From NCBI RefSeq assembly GCF_031877795.1, contig NC_133935.1:75348303-75412302 (forward strand): a stretch of 64,000 nucleotides of DNA, written 5' to 3'. The position numbers were made by a program, and so were the translations under genes. The notes under the pieces were generated by a model. It ran no database searches, had not been told where the DNA came from, and worked only from the letters and a program-made list of their open reading frames with translations. Source of the stretch: Strix aluco. Its lineage: Eukaryota; Chordata; Aves; Strigiformes; Strigidae. Below are positions 13,601-28,600 of the stretch, one piece after another (the stretch's first letter is position 1; each line of letters begins with the position of its first letter).

Positions 13601-16600
13601 ATGTTTATAAATCTTGCTCACTTGCAGTCACTTTCAGAAAATTTCGGTTGTCTTATCTTTTGCTACATGGGTAATGGCTAAATTATGGTCTTCCAGTTTA
13701 TAAGAGTTTTTAATTTTGTTCAGTGTTAAGCAAATATAATATGTGGGCACAGCATTCTGCTACCAATTTTGCCCATCTAAAAAGAATTTTAAAGCTCCTG
13801 CAAAAGCGATTGTTAACTAGATCTCTGTCTCGGGTGTCTGCCATACTTCATGTCTCCAGTTACTTACTTTTCCTTGTGTTCCCAAACATAATGAATGTAT
13901 GGAGAATTTCAGTAGTTTGTATACCGCTCACTGGCTAGAAGTTACTGTTAAAATGGATTATAACTATTTGCTTGAAATTGTAATATTTGGTATTATGTGC
14001 AGAATATTTGCTGATTTTTTTTTATGTGACAGCATAAGTATATGAATATTTTATTTCACCTTTTTCCTTTTGAAGGCTCTGGTTGAAAAATGCCAACAGA
14101 TAGTTTCTGTTGTCTTTCTTGACTCTCCACATCTTTCTGATACAACTTTTAAAGCTCTTGCTGAATGTAAACTTGTCAAGGTCAGCATTGAAGGTTAGTA
14201 TAACAATTCACAAAATTAGGACGATGTATTTTCAAAATTAATCCAGATAATTTGAAATAAATCTTTCAGCTGGCTTCAGCAGGTTTTGGATCAGGCCCTT
14301 AATGTATGTCAGATGTGTAACTTATGTCTTTATATATTTCAACAGGGAATAGCGAAATTACTGATTTAAGTTTCAAATTTATGAGTAAATGCTGCCCATA
14401 TATCAGGCACATTCATATGGCTGATTGCCAGAAGATTACAGATGCTGGTCTTGAGATGATTTCACCATTGAAGCATATTCTTGTACTGAATGTAGCAGAC
14501 TGCATAAGGTACTATACCACATCCAAATTTCTTCAAACTATTGCAAAGGAATTTTGTTAAAGTTAATTATACTTGTAATAAGTCCTGTTAGCATATCTTT
14601 CAGTTTTAAAAATAAGTTCTTAGAATGTTAACACATGTATGTTAATATGTAAAAAAATACTTTATACAAGTAGGGTTTTTTCCTGTATCATGTTTTCAAA
14701 AATCCATTCATTATTACTCCAGTTCAAGCAAAAAAATCAACTGTAGATGTAATATTACCTAATAGCCATGGCATATTTTAGTGCTGGAATGTGGCTACAA
14801 AGAAGATGAAAATGATAACCAAAGACAATTCCAATGCCACAACTCTATTAAGATTTGGATATTGTTTAATTTTGTGAATATTAAAATAATACTTTCTAAC
14901 TATCTAGTACTAAGATATAAACAAAACTGCCAATTTTTTACAATTACCAAGACAACATTGTAATTTATATTGTAGAGGAAGGATATATTTTATGTGAAGA
15001 CTGTTTTCTACTTCAGGTGTGTCATCTATCAGAGGAAACAAAGACAAATGGAAGGGCTTCCAAAACTGCACACTTGTTCCCTGTTTTGTGGCGTGGTGAT
15101 GGAGTCAAGGGTGGGAGGGAACAGGGTAGGCAAAACCTCCAAACATTTCAAAATCAGCAGATCTATAAAATAATACCAAGAAGCTGAATTGCTGCTTATC
15201 TTAAAATTTCTGATGTCATATGAAGTTTTAGGGATTCTGCTTTAATGTGTAACTAGAGCACTTTTTGTGCCTGTTAATGCTGTATAAAAATCTGATAACA
15301 CTGCGCGTAGATGAGCTGAGAAGTGCTGGAGTAATACCATGACATCACGTTGGTAGTTCAGTGGGGCAGATGGGACAGCTGCCTGCATTTTCTGGTTTAA
15401 CATTTAGAAGGCTGGATTTTCCAGTCTGTTAGCCAAATCTTGGGCTGTGAGTGTGTTTGCACATGTGTCTACTGTCTCTACTGCTAAAGAATTGCCGAAT
15501 TGCCTTAACAAAACTTTTTAAGCAGTTGTGAAGCTATTGTAAAACTCGGTGCTTATATTATTGATTTTCCAGACACTTGTAAAAGTTTCAGCATTAACAA
15601 AGTTATAGATTGTAACACATCTAAACTTGGTAAAGAGTTTCAAGAGTTATGAAACTACAAAAGGGGGATGTTAGTATTTGTGTTTCTCTTATTTGAACAG
15701 TGTGTTGCTATAAAAGTTCACATTGTGAGTTAGAACATTTAGGAATTTCTCATAGAAATCAAGGGAAGCGCCATACTGGTGGTAGAATCTTAAGAACAGA
15801 TTTTGAAATGCTTAGCCATCTTAGTGCTCTTAATCAGTTTCCTTTTTTTCATTGGCATTTTATCTTAGTGTAAGATTCTAATTTTTTTCTAACTTAAGTG
15901 ATATGGAAATTTTTTTGTGAAATGAAAGGGAGGGAAAGAGCAAATCTACCAATTCAGAATTCTTAAATTACGGGAAGTATTTGACTACATGTGAAATATG
16001 AAGAAAGAAAATTAACTGATCATGATTATTAGAATTATGAAATAATAGAGATGTGAGTAAAAACGTGTCTAAAAATGGACACAGGCAATGTGGTGGCTCA
16101 TACCCTTGACACATTTTCCCAATTTAAGTATGTTATCTTCATGTATGATAAAGCAGTGTGTGGCCTGTGTTCTTATGCAGTTAATCAGCTGACTAGAGAA
16201 ACTTAGCATGTATATTCACAGCACAATTATTTCAGCCCTCAAGCCTAGTGTGGTTACAGAATATATTTTTTTTTTTTTTTTAAATTCAGTTGACTGTATT
16301 GTCAGGTTCTGCATTCCTTACAGACCCTATGCAAGTTAATTATTCTGAAAGTATACTTCTTAAATTTATCTATCTTGAATGAAAAACAACTGCACTGTGA
16401 AATAACACCAAAACTACCACAGTTGTTGCAGAGTGATTAACGCTTTATGAATTATGGCTTCATCTGTAGCTTGTGGTCAAATGATGAGGCTCTGTTCAGG
16501 TTATCATTTTATTAGTAATGCTATTCTTACCCATATGTTTCTGGGACTTTGGGATTTGCAGTGATTCTTTGTGCTGCAACAAACTGTGGAAGCCAAAATA

Positions 16601-19600
16601 TGATTCCATCCTACAGAATTCTGGGATTATTTTTTTATTCATCGGGGAACACAGAAGAAATACTGGGAATGTATTGAAAAGCTAAGTGTACAGTAATGTT
16701 AAGCATACCAGAGATATGAACTGTATTGAAACATCCAAGTTGCAGTCAGCTGTCCAACCCTCTCAATTTGGCTGAAAGATTTTCTGTCTACTTAATTTTT
16801 ATAACCTTTGTGTATATTATAAACTAGCTGTGTTTGAGATTATATGCAATTAAGTGAAACACTCCAAGGATAAACTCAGGTTAACTCTCCATGCATATGT
16901 ACAGAACAGCTACTACATACATATAATACCTATGACTTTTGCTTCTGTGCTAGAAGATCATTTTTCCTTTAAATTCTTTCAGTACCTTAAATTAACAGAG
17001 TTACTAATATAAATATTACTCTGAAATGTTTAAACATGTTCTGATACTTTCTAGATATGTATTCCAAGCTCTGTCTTTTGGAGTGCTGTCATATTTGAGT
17101 GTTGGGACTACTGGAAGTTCTCGTAATTGCCGATAGACTTTTTTTCATAAAGTTCTGGTTTTCAGCAGTTCCAAAGAGCAGCATCTTTCTAATTTAGCCA
17201 TTAATGATTCTGATCCTTTTTGGGTTTAAAAAGCTATTTTAAAAATGCCATTATTAATTTCTGCTTATCTACAATGTAGGCTGAATGTAAATTGTATATT
17301 GGCTTATATGGAGTAGGAAAAATACATATTATAAATATTGTCTGCATTTCTCTTTTAGAATCAGTGATGGAGGTGTAAGGCCATTTGTACAAGGTTCTTC
17401 AGGAACTAAGCTAAGAGAGCTGAATTTGACTAATTGTATTCGTGTCACTGATGCTTCTGTCACAGAAATAGCACAAAGGTACCATAGTCCAGTACAATAT
17501 TTTTCTAGTGTTGTTAGACTTTCAACATACTTCTGATGTTAGTGTTCTTAATATGTTAATAAATGGGTAAAATTATGCAGCCAATTATATACAGAAATTG
17601 TACTAGGTAAATGACTAGTCCCTTTTGGCATTGTGAATCGCTTAAAAAATGATCCATTATATAAAGGGGAATTCATCAATATAAATATGGAAACCTGAGA
17701 AGTCTTAATTTTAGGGAGGAAAAGGTGTGTAAATGATGGTCGTCAGTGACAAAACTGCATTAAAAGATTAGTATGTGTAAGTTACATTTTTGTAAACTCA
17801 ATAAATACTGTTGTCTGCACAAGCAAAAAGCACTCTATTGCTAAACTGCTTCAATTCCAGTTCCTCGGAAGCAGTATTGGGTAGCTGAGCATCACTGAGC
17901 GTAGCTGCACTGTTTGAGGAGTCACATTTCTCAGGTTTTCTTGTTTGGTTATGGGAACGTATAGTTTACAGTGCTTACTTATGCAGTAAAATTCAGTCTT
18001 CCATGTATGGTCAGTGCTGTATCTGCTCATTTGCAGAACCTGGCAATGTTTTCATTTGCTGTGTACCATTATTTGTGTAGCTGGAACTGGATGTGGGTAC
18101 AGCCATGGGGTCCTGAATCCTGTCATTGCAGTGAGCTTTGAAGTTCCTGTGCAAGATATGAGGGATTTGGAGATGTGGACAAGTCAAGTATCAAATAAAT
18201 TTTTAAAATACTTTTATTTGTTACACAGCTCCTTGATTTTCATATTTTGATTTAATTGCTGTTCATGGTTTGAAATATTTGCAATGTTTATGCGTTATGA
18301 GTATAATCCTTGAAAGTGCCTATGTAAACTAGGTATCAGAAGTCTGGTATAATTCCATGGGTTTAGAGTGCTTATTTTCATAGGTTCCCTGAAAAAAACT
18401 TAGCAAGGTTTATTACAAAAATGTACTTGCTATACTACATTTCTGTAACAAAAGTGGAAAGGTGACATTTGTGTTTGGTTTTTTTGTTTTTAAATTTAAT
18501 TTAGATGTCATGAATTGACCTACCTAAATCTGCGTTACTGTGAAAATGTGACTGATGCTGGAATTGAGGCTTTGGGAAATATGTCATCATTGATATCCAT
18601 TGATCTCTCTGGAACCAGCATCTCTGATATGGTATATATATATATATATATATATATGATTAAAGAATGAAAAATGTGTTTACATTTTATTTAGGCTTTC
18701 TGAAAAAATGAAATAAAAAACCATTCATTTAAAAACCTGCATGGATATGAAGCAGTGGAGTTGCAGTATCATGAAAATATATTTTAGAAATGTATATAAT
18801 ACAATATTACCCTGTGTATAGGCAGTACCCAATAAAAGATAATCCTTATGTTGAACAATTCTCATGTTGAACAATTCTCACATTTGAAAGAGAAACAGAA
18901 ACCATCAAAAAGAGAGAGTTTGGCTGCTGTGAAACTGATCTGGAAAAAATGTTTATTAAACAGAATTTTTTTGCTTCAGGATGATTAGACCTAAGGAAAA
19001 CTAAAAAAAAGGTAATTTTTACAATTTAAATTTATAAAAATAGTCTTTTCCATGAACTAGATTTTATGGTGAAAAATCCTGAATGTTAGCTCTAGCAGTC
19101 ACTGCTCTACACTGTGGTCTAGAAAATAATTACTAGTGAAAGAAATACTAACAAGGTATCTTCAATGTGTCAATTTGGTAAGACTCTGGAAAGCAAAATA
19201 ATGAATGTGGGAGCCAGGTTAAACATTGCAGGCCTCCACATCAGATGTTCTTGGCAGGTCCTGCTTTGTGCACAGGGTTCAGAGCCAGTTCTGCAGTTTC
19301 TTTTACTTTTGGGGCAAACTCTTTTCACTGAACACAGAAATCTAGGAGAAACTTTGTGAAGAAAACTTGCCATAGAGACTAGTCACTGTTCCAACAGAAT
19401 TCTGACCAAGAACTTTATTATTTGACTCTAACACAGAGTTTGTGCAAAAGTAATTAAAATGTGAGAAAAGTAATTAAAATGCCTGTAACTTTTCTGGAAG
19501 CCTAAAAAAAAAATTAAGCTAAGTAAAGAGGGTTGGGAAATCCAAGAAGACTTCATTTAATGTGGTAATTTGAAATATAAAATTATATCTGAATGAGTTT

Positions 19601-22600
19601 TATAATGCCTTGAATTACAGTCCCACAATGTTTCAACATAAATGTTTTCTTTCTCCTTGCCTGCCACAGCTAGTCTTTTAAAATGCTTTGTTACTTCTTA
19701 CTCTAGTTTTCACACAGCACAACCCATGACCTTGGCAATAAACCAAGCTCTTTTGCTTACACTGCATTTCTAAGGCGTTCAGTTGCCTCCCTCCCACAAG
19801 ACACATAAATTAACCCGGAAACTGACCATTTATCATTTTTGTAATTTCTGATCTGATTGCTAGTACTAGCTACAAAACTGTTACGGTTTTTGCTGTTCAC
19901 TGTGTTTTAAGTATGTAACGTTCATGCATGTATAATAAATACATTTTCTAATCTTAAAACATGATTTGATAAAGGAAATCTAACAATCTGCTTTGCAACA
20001 AGCTACTATTTGTATGCATTGACTTCATATTATGCATTTTATTAGCATATAGGTGAAGTTGTATTAAGATACCTTTCAGTTCAGACTTTGTAAGTACTGT
20101 TGCCAAATTGCTTTAAAAATGTAGCAGAGTGTGCAATGTTTTATGTGCTGTAATCAACACCATTATGCTCTGCTGATAAAGAGAAATTATAAGGCTCATA
20201 TGCTTTGCTGCAGTCTGTGCAGCAAAGAGATCTCTCTTGCTTTTGCTGTCTTGCTGTTTAGTGTGTAACATGTAGAATACGCAACATAGATTTGCACTAC
20301 ACAGGAGAATTTTCCTTTCTAGCTTTTCAAATGATGACAGAATCATTCTGCCCATCAAAGCAGAGCAGAATTTAGTGCAATAAGGATGACATATACTTAA
20401 GGAAAGGATAGAGGAGAGTCAGATTTTGTTGCAGATTTGTGCCTCAGTATGACTGATTTAAATGTTAATCAAAATGGAAGTTTTTTCCACTGTTGGTGCC
20501 TCCCTCTGTAGTTTCTCTGTTGCCAAATAAGTGAAATGTTCCTGTTGCACTCTGTCTTTCATTCAGGGAATGTGTTGCATTTGGAAGAAATATATTGACT
20601 CTTAGAATTTTCTTGATGAGATCTTGTTAATAAAGTACTCTGTAGGCTCACAGTAACTGAAATATGCAATGCTAATAAGAAATACAGCACTCGTCTCTCT
20701 CTCATGTTTGGAGAAGTTTATTATCCTTGTCCTGAGTCTGCTCGTCAACAGAAAGACTGGGAATTGCATAAAAATAATCATTGCATGTTTTCAAATTTTG
20801 GTATTGTATAGAAAATTATGCATTTTACATTGAGAGAAAATGCCTAGGTAAACTTCTAAACAGAACCTAGAATAAGGCAAGTAATTCATCACATGCTTAA
20901 GGTTGGGTGTACACTTACATGTCTTGCTAAATAAAAATCAAAGACCATTCATTAACAAAATCAAATATCATCCCATGAAAAGGATATCAGCTTTATGCAT
21001 ATGAGAGATTGGTGGCATACCACAGAAGTTTCTTCACTTTTCTCATTAGAGCTTTGACTACATTGCTCTTACTCATATAGAATACATGACAAAACATAAA
21101 ATAAAACACAATTACATTTAAAATATTAATTTATTCAATCAGTTATTTTAGCATTCATCCTTTTACATTTCAGAAAATATTTCCTTCTTTATTCAAAATT
21201 GATTTTTTAAAGCTAAATTAACACACATTTTTAAGTCTCAATAACTTTTTTTAATAGTGGGAAGGACATTTGTTTTTGTCACTGCTGAAGTACTGCAAAT
21301 TGGTTTCTTACAGTTATAAACAACTTAAAAGAGACATACAAATGAAAAGATTTCAAACTTAGTGACAGCATTTTTTTTTAAAGACGCAATGACAGTGCCA
21401 AGAATGTTGAGTTTTTGAAAAGACTATCTTTAAATTTTTTGAGAAAACTCCCTTTTTTCTTGCTAGCCTTCTACCCCTCATTGTTTTCCCTCACGCTTTG
21501 CTCTCCTAAACTCCCTGAAATAGAGACCATAGGCTTCTGGGTTTTAAATTGTGAGTATTGTGAATATTTTCAGGAATGCATAGATAATATTGTAATCATA
21601 ACTCATTTTAGATATCATTGTAAAGGCCTTTACAATACATGCAAAGTGTTTAAGCTTCTATTATGGAGCTGAAAACACTGGCACTTAGGGCTAAAACCTG
21701 TTTATCTTTCTTATAAAAGCAGTCCTAGTGACTCAGTGGAAACGCTTCCATGAGTTGGAGAAGCAATTTTATTTATAAGCTTTATTCTAATGTTCTCCAT
21801 ATTTTTGTTAAAATGTCTTGAACTTTTTCTTGATGTGTATATTACACAGCTTTGGCAGTTTTGCTCCAAGTCTGAGAGTCTGAAAGCATTCAGCTGCCTA
21901 GCTTTACTCATTCCGGCACAAGCTGCTAATGCATATGGCCTGGACCACCCATCTTCTTGGGACATAAAAAAAACCATTAAGTATAGAAGTTCAGGACATT
22001 TGAAGAAAATGTCTTAAGTCAAGCAGGATTTAGACAGTCAGAAAAAGCATAGCAAATAATAATAAAAGGAACTGTTAAAGTAACTTAGTTGACTCCTGAG
22101 ATATATAGAGCATCCAGCAACAAAAGCAGTATATGGTCTGACATAGACTCAGGGAAGCTTAATATTAGTGGTGAATTATATGCAGTGTAATAATGAGAGA
22201 GGAAAAAAAATAGCCTAAAACATAAAAAATATGTAAAATACTTTAAAAATGGGAAGAATCCTGATACACTTCTGAAATCAAAGATAAAAAGGAAATATGA
22301 AGTACACAGAGAAATATTCATTGCTTCTGTGTTTTCTTCTGCAATAACTGTCATGCATTAAATTCTCTCTTGCAACAGTCTAAGGCCCCATTCTCTCTTT
22401 TAGCTGAAATACTTCCTCAAGAATTATCTATGGCATCAAGTCAGCTGATCAGGAACAGATTTTTTTGGGTGCTGTGTGTAGTTACTCTTTGCAGTTGAGG
22501 ATAATTTGTAATCGTTAGGAACTCTGGAGTAGTGGTTATAGGGATGTATACACAGTTAGCTCAGCTTTCTTTTCTTATGTGTTTGTACTTAATCTTCAGA

Positions 22601-25600
22601 TCTTGGCTGGTCCTGAAGGCCAGGCTGCAACATAAATATTTACTAATATTTCTGTAATAAGTTTCTAAATAGGGGGAAAAAATTAAAACAAAGTGGCATT
22701 TTGGCTTTCCACAGTTATCTAGAGGAATTTCTTTGCACTTAGTGAATTCTGAATCTATGGTTACTTGAATCCATAGACTGGTTCCACATTTTGGTCTCTT
22801 AGAAAGTTAGGCCAGTAGGACTGAGTAAGAGCCTTGTGAAAGTTCAGAAAAAAAATATTATCAGGTCTAATAGATATAACCAGCAACAGACTGCAAATGA
22901 ATTAGTTGCATTTGATTTCCAAAGGAAAGGATGTAATAAATCACACACATTCCCAAGGCAGGAAAAAGGAAATGTTAAAATTTATTAAAGTGGGCTCCAA
23001 ATTCAGATGTTAGCACTCCAGTTTGCTTGGGAGAATAGAGAAAGAGAGAATTTGACCTGGAGACTTAGCAACTTAATTCAACATAGAAATAGGAAATACT
23101 AACACAGAGAGTCATTACAATTGATGCCAGATGTCCTAACACCTTGACTCCCAATGCAAATGTTGGCAACTGTATTTCATAAGTCATGATCTGGTCTAAC
23201 CACAAATTATGTTAGGTACAGAAATTTAATTTTATGGCATGCATTATACACAAAGTCATACAGGAGGATTCTGCACTGTGATAGAAAAATGTCTCTACAG
23301 TTCCTGTAAACAGGTCTGACCCATCTTTATATCAGCTCAGGTACTGGAAACAGTATAGCTACATTTGCTTAAGAACTTACCCATTTTCAGAAGGCTTTTG
23401 CTATCTGAAACTGAACTTTGTTCTGCCACATATGTATTGTTATTAGCAAAATGGTACTGCATGATAGGAATTGCATTCTTCTAGTGTTTGATCCATGAAA
23501 CTGGTGCCTGACTGTGGCTAATCTGTGCAGAAAACTGAGCATTTTAGAGGACAAACTGAATCATTTAATGTTAAATGGCTCAGAAATGGAAGGTGGGAGA
23601 TGCCTCTTAAGAACTGTCTTCAAGATTGGAGTCACTTTGAGGTCAATCTGTTTGGTTTGGGGTATGAATAGGAAGTAACATCTGTATATCTCTGGAACAT
23701 AAAGATACATTACAGATGCTGACCTTTAAGGTTACAAAGAGATATGTGAACAGGAATCTCAGAAGAAGTTGAAAATAGCATAGCACATGGTTATTGTTAG
23801 CGAGAGACAGTACATTCATTGCAGTCTGCAGTTGAAAGGCAGAGACTTGCAGCTTGTGAATATAAATAATAAAGAGTTGTTCTTTGGTATGCCATAGCCT
23901 CAGATGACTTTTGTCTCTAGCAAGTGAAGACCCTCACCAACTGGTACAGTTGATACTCATTTTCTCATCTACAAAAACCATGGTGAAATAATAATAAATA
24001 ATGTTTTGCGAATGTTTGGGCCTCACATAATAAAGTTAATGAAACAGAACAAAAATGTAAAAATTGCTTGGAAAAATTTGGTTGGAGAGGAAGTTTCCTT
24101 TAAAGTTCTTTTCTAAATGGAAATGGTAATATACATGCTATACAAGAGATGCAGGACAAAATCTTCCCAGAAGATTGACACAAGATACATGGGGTGATTT
24201 CTTTATGTTAAAAAGGAAGTTTGTTTTTGGAGTCACATAGAGTGGGTGATCCTAGTCTGTATGCTGCACAGTATTTGTTTTGCTAACATCTATTTCTAGG
24301 AGATCCAATGATATTATGATAGCTCTGACCATATCTTTCAAAAATGTGGGGAGGCTTAGTATAGAAGATAAAAGTCTCTAGAAACAGGACAGTATCCTGG
24401 ATGGGGACCTCTGATGTTACTTATCAGGGAATACTACTGAATAAATCAGGAAGTATAATAAAAACTAGTGATAACTGGCTCCTTTATATATATGTAAGGT
24501 ACAAAAATAATAGTTAAAAATTTCACATAGATTAGACTTCCTGCATGGAGCTTGTTCGAAGAGGTTTATTTTTGGAAATGTAAAAGTTTCATAGTTTTTC
24601 TATGTAATAGACAGTTCCTAATGACATTCCTTGTCTCCCATGTCTTCACTCTTTCCCTTCTCAGATCTGGAATTACTAATGAAATGCCTCAAAGGAGACC
24701 TTGTTTTTCATTGAAAAAAAATAGTTGTTCTGTGATTCAATGTCACTCTAGTCATATAAAGCATTAGTTTGACGTCATAGCAGCATTAGTTGTCATATAG
24801 CAAAAAAATCTTTATAATATTCTTTAGTATTTCATTACCAAGTACATTAAAGTGGTGCCACTTCTAAATAAAGAAACCTGCAAGAAGAAATTATGTCCAT
24901 AAGGTCACACCTATTACTATCAGTCTCTGCTGTAAGGAATTCAAATTCTGACATAAACCCATGTGGGGTTTTTTTGTCTTGAATAGGAGTGCTATGGTCA
25001 ACAAAAATTTGAAATCTGTAGATTTTCATGAAGCTGTTGAAAGTAATGGTCACCACATAACTGTGTCTGCTGAGAAAAATGCAAATGTCTTTGTTTTCAT
25101 AAGTAGCCAGGATTGGAAATCTCTTTCATTGTTCCATTTTTTGTTTTTATTCAGCCTGTGAGATTTCAGGAATTTGCAAAATTTGAACTCCAGCCGCACT
25201 CTTCCAGCATTATCATTACAGTGTCCACATCTGGATTCCAGACACTATTTACATGCACTTATTTTTTCAAGATATTTCCTCTCTGTGCAGTGCTGTTTGC
25301 TGCCTAATTGTAGATAATTTATTAACCATATGGAATTAAGTGATAATTTTGTTTTTCAGTGAAGTTTACTTTATTGATATGAAGCACAGAGATATTCTGT
25401 GACTATCTAAATACATTTTACAAAATGAACATTTAATTCTCCTTCAGATTAGAGAGGTTAGGATCAGAACATGGTCCTGTTTGCTGGTGTACAAGCAGCA
25501 AAAATCATAAAGCATGTTTGGATACTTTTGCACTACTAAAATAGGAATTTACCAAGGTTTTCACCTCCCTATTGTCTTGAATATGGGGATTGTTCATGCA

Positions 25601-28600
25601 CCTAAGAGTGACTGCACCATTTCAAATGTTGCCTTGTACCATAGCTGTAGCCATAAAGTCCTTACTGGTAAACAAATCATAAAGGCAGAAATGTTAAGAT
25701 ATTATTTGGTCATAGCAAATAGTATTTTGTTCTTCCAATGAAAAAATTTGTGAAAAGTTCTTTCAAACCCAAATTTTGGAGGAGATCTGTGAATATATTT
25801 TGTCTAATGAGAGTCCTGGTCTCTGTCCTGTGGAAGTATTTCACACCACTCTACTTTTCTTCTGTTTCTTTTTTTCTGAACAGGTTTCTGTTTTCTTCTG
25901 TTTCTTTCTTTCTGAACAGGTAGGAAAATCTAATTTTTCGCTTCCTCGATTTAACTATTTCTGTAAAGAATTCTTAATCCTTGTACATACCTCAAGCAAA
26001 AATTGGAGGATAAACTATATGCATTCTGCTGAAGAGAATGTCTTAAAAGGTGCTGTAATTCTTAGATAGATGCTTTATTATACAGACATTGGATATTATT
26101 GACCATCTTAACATATTAAATGTAATTACATATAATTTCATGTATTGATTTTTAAAATTAATTTTTCTGGATTTTTTTAGGGCTTGAAAGCCCTTGGCCG
26201 CCTTGGAAAAATAAAAGAACTTTCTATATCAGAATGCAAAAACATCAGTGATACTGGGATTCAGGTAAAATTTCACCTCTCTTCTTGGTGTTTCCTGAAA
26301 ACATCTCTATTTCTTCAAATTAACCGTGCCCAAAACGGATCTTACTTTACTTTATATGTCATCATTTTTCATTACACCATTCTGCACTCTCACTCTTACA
26401 AATGATTCTCCCCTTTCATTCCTTTCCTTTTTTTTTTCTTTCCTTCCATGAATTTTAATGCATCTTGAATTCTGCTTGTCTCTGAAATTCATTCTACAAG
26501 CGCCTTAATTTCTACTGAATTATACTGTGCAAATTTCAATCTAAATTGCTGGTACTATTATTTATTTCTTGCTCTACAAATCCTTCACTAATTTCTATCT
26601 AAAACATTTCTATCTAAAACTTTTCTCATTGCTGGTGTGGGCTTTCAGGTCTTGCTTTCTACTTCTTTAGTCAGTCATTTGTTGAATGCCATATTTAGAA
26701 GACTTAGCATGTCTACACAGTGAGGAAATACTTTATTTCTTGAATAATCAGCAATTATCTTAGAAATATTAATAATAATGCAGTATTTTAATTTCATTTT
26801 ACAATGCTTATAATTTTTTTTATATTTTTGATTTACTAACTCTTGCTTTTTTTTAACGAATATCAACAATGAGACTTGCCATCCAAATATTTATTAGACT
26901 AACACTATCATCACAGCAGTAACTACAGACTAAATTCTGATTTATTAGTACTCATTGTCTTGTTTTGGTAAAATCAGTTATACATTGTTACTGTAATTCT
27001 TTTTATGGGTAAAGCATTGCACTGGAAACTGGAAGAGATTCAGAGAGAGTAATAGGGATGATCAGAGGTATGGTACAATCTCCATAAAAGGAACAGATAA
27101 GTAAGCAAGGAACCTGCAGTCTGGAAAGGGGATGGCTGAGACAGTATGACTGAGATCTGTTCAGTCGTCGCAAGTGGTATGAAAAGGTTGGACAGGGGTC
27201 AACTTTTTGCTGTTTACTTCCATACATAATCTAGTGGGCATGAAATGAACCTGGTTTGAAAATTCAGAATGAGGAAACGGAGGTGACTGTTTCCAAAATG
27301 TATAGTTAAACTGTGAAATTCCTTATCCTTGTCACAGGTTGCTTGAAGTTTACCTAAAACTTTATGGAGATTTGACAGATTCAATATGATTGCATGGATT
27401 TACTGCTTTGTGTTTCAGAGCAATATAAGAAATAAACACTAGTTGGTAACTTTACAGTAGAAAAAAGAACCATCCATTTTGTTAGGAAGAAGAGAGGATT
27501 TACATCCAAATAAGAGCACTTTTTTCAGTAACTGAGAATTGTTGCTAACCATATGTAACAGAAATGCTTAAATCATGGTTTTTAATTATATCAATTTCAT
27601 GCCCTTAAGCAGTTGCAGATCATAAGGCTGCAGGTACAGGCAATGCCCTCACGTAATCCCAGTCCTCAGCTTCTACATTTTTTCCATTATAAAGCTCCAA
27701 CATCCATCATTTTATAGCCATATATTGTAAGAATGAGTCAGTTGTTGCTGTACCACAAGGGATGCATCTGGATTGAATCTTGCTACCCAACATACATGTC
27801 AGGCTATTAGCATTTGCTTCTTTAGGAATAATTCTGACTTGCCTTTCATGAATGTTGTGTAAAGTTCCATGGTTTTAACCGAAACAATGACCAAGTATGT
27901 ACATCTTGTGTACCTCACGGAAAGTTGTGTAGCATCAGTGTTGCTGCTTTCAGAGGAGAATATTCACTTCTGCATTGTGCTATGCTTATGGCTAAGAAGC
28001 TCTTTCAGTTGTCTCACTACATAAGAGTAAGTTCAAAAAAAGACTGAAAAAAAAAAAGTGTTTATGGTTTCCTTCTCTGCCATATGAATTTGAACTTTTT
28101 GAGAAAGAAAGCATCAGCAGGGAGTACATGTAGGGGTTACAGAAGCCATGGATCTAGGGGGGGCAGGAGATAGAAGTAACTTGAAACAAAATGGCAAGTC
28201 CTTTTTTGTAAGTTGAATCTGAAGGATTTATGGAAAATTTGTAGGGAGTAACCCCTTTGGATGCTGCATGACTTTGTTATCCTTTGGTTATATAAAGAAT
28301 ATTTAAATTATGTGAAAGAAAATGCATATTAGGAGGGCTTTACTAACACTGTTAAGGTAAATTGCTGGAAAGTTATAAAATACCTAAATAATATAACCAA
28401 AAATAATATAAACAGAAATAATGTTGACTGTACAGTGTTAATTCTTTTACTTGTTCTCAGGCATTATAACAGTATGCTTATGTGATCACATATTTTGTAA
28501 ATACGATCTTTGCTCATTCATAACTCAGATGATGCTCACTTAATGAGCAGCAGTTTAGTATTTCATATTTTCATTGATGCTTATGTGTGTCCTCAGGCCT

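Larger units (their letters stand above)
18632..26180 (+). other. FBXL13 intron w7 (7.5 kb)
   Basis: It begins within a TA microsatellite, carries a 16-base tandem duplication at 18848-18879 and a 36-base pyrimidine-rich duplication at 25855-25920 (separate entries). The rest is AT-rich with no nameable repeat or exon on either strand. Confidence 0.8.

Noticed and set aside
14324..14560. ORF starting at ATG 14324 as an independent small gene
   Set aside because: It is FBXL13 exon w5 extended into both introns; the splice sites and protein match define 14346-14508.
19441..19485. GTGCAAAAGTAATT resembling a mariner/MADE1 end
   Set aside because: The match stops after 14 bases and no inverted partner is found; the motif is part of a small AAAAGTAATTAAAATG direct repeat.
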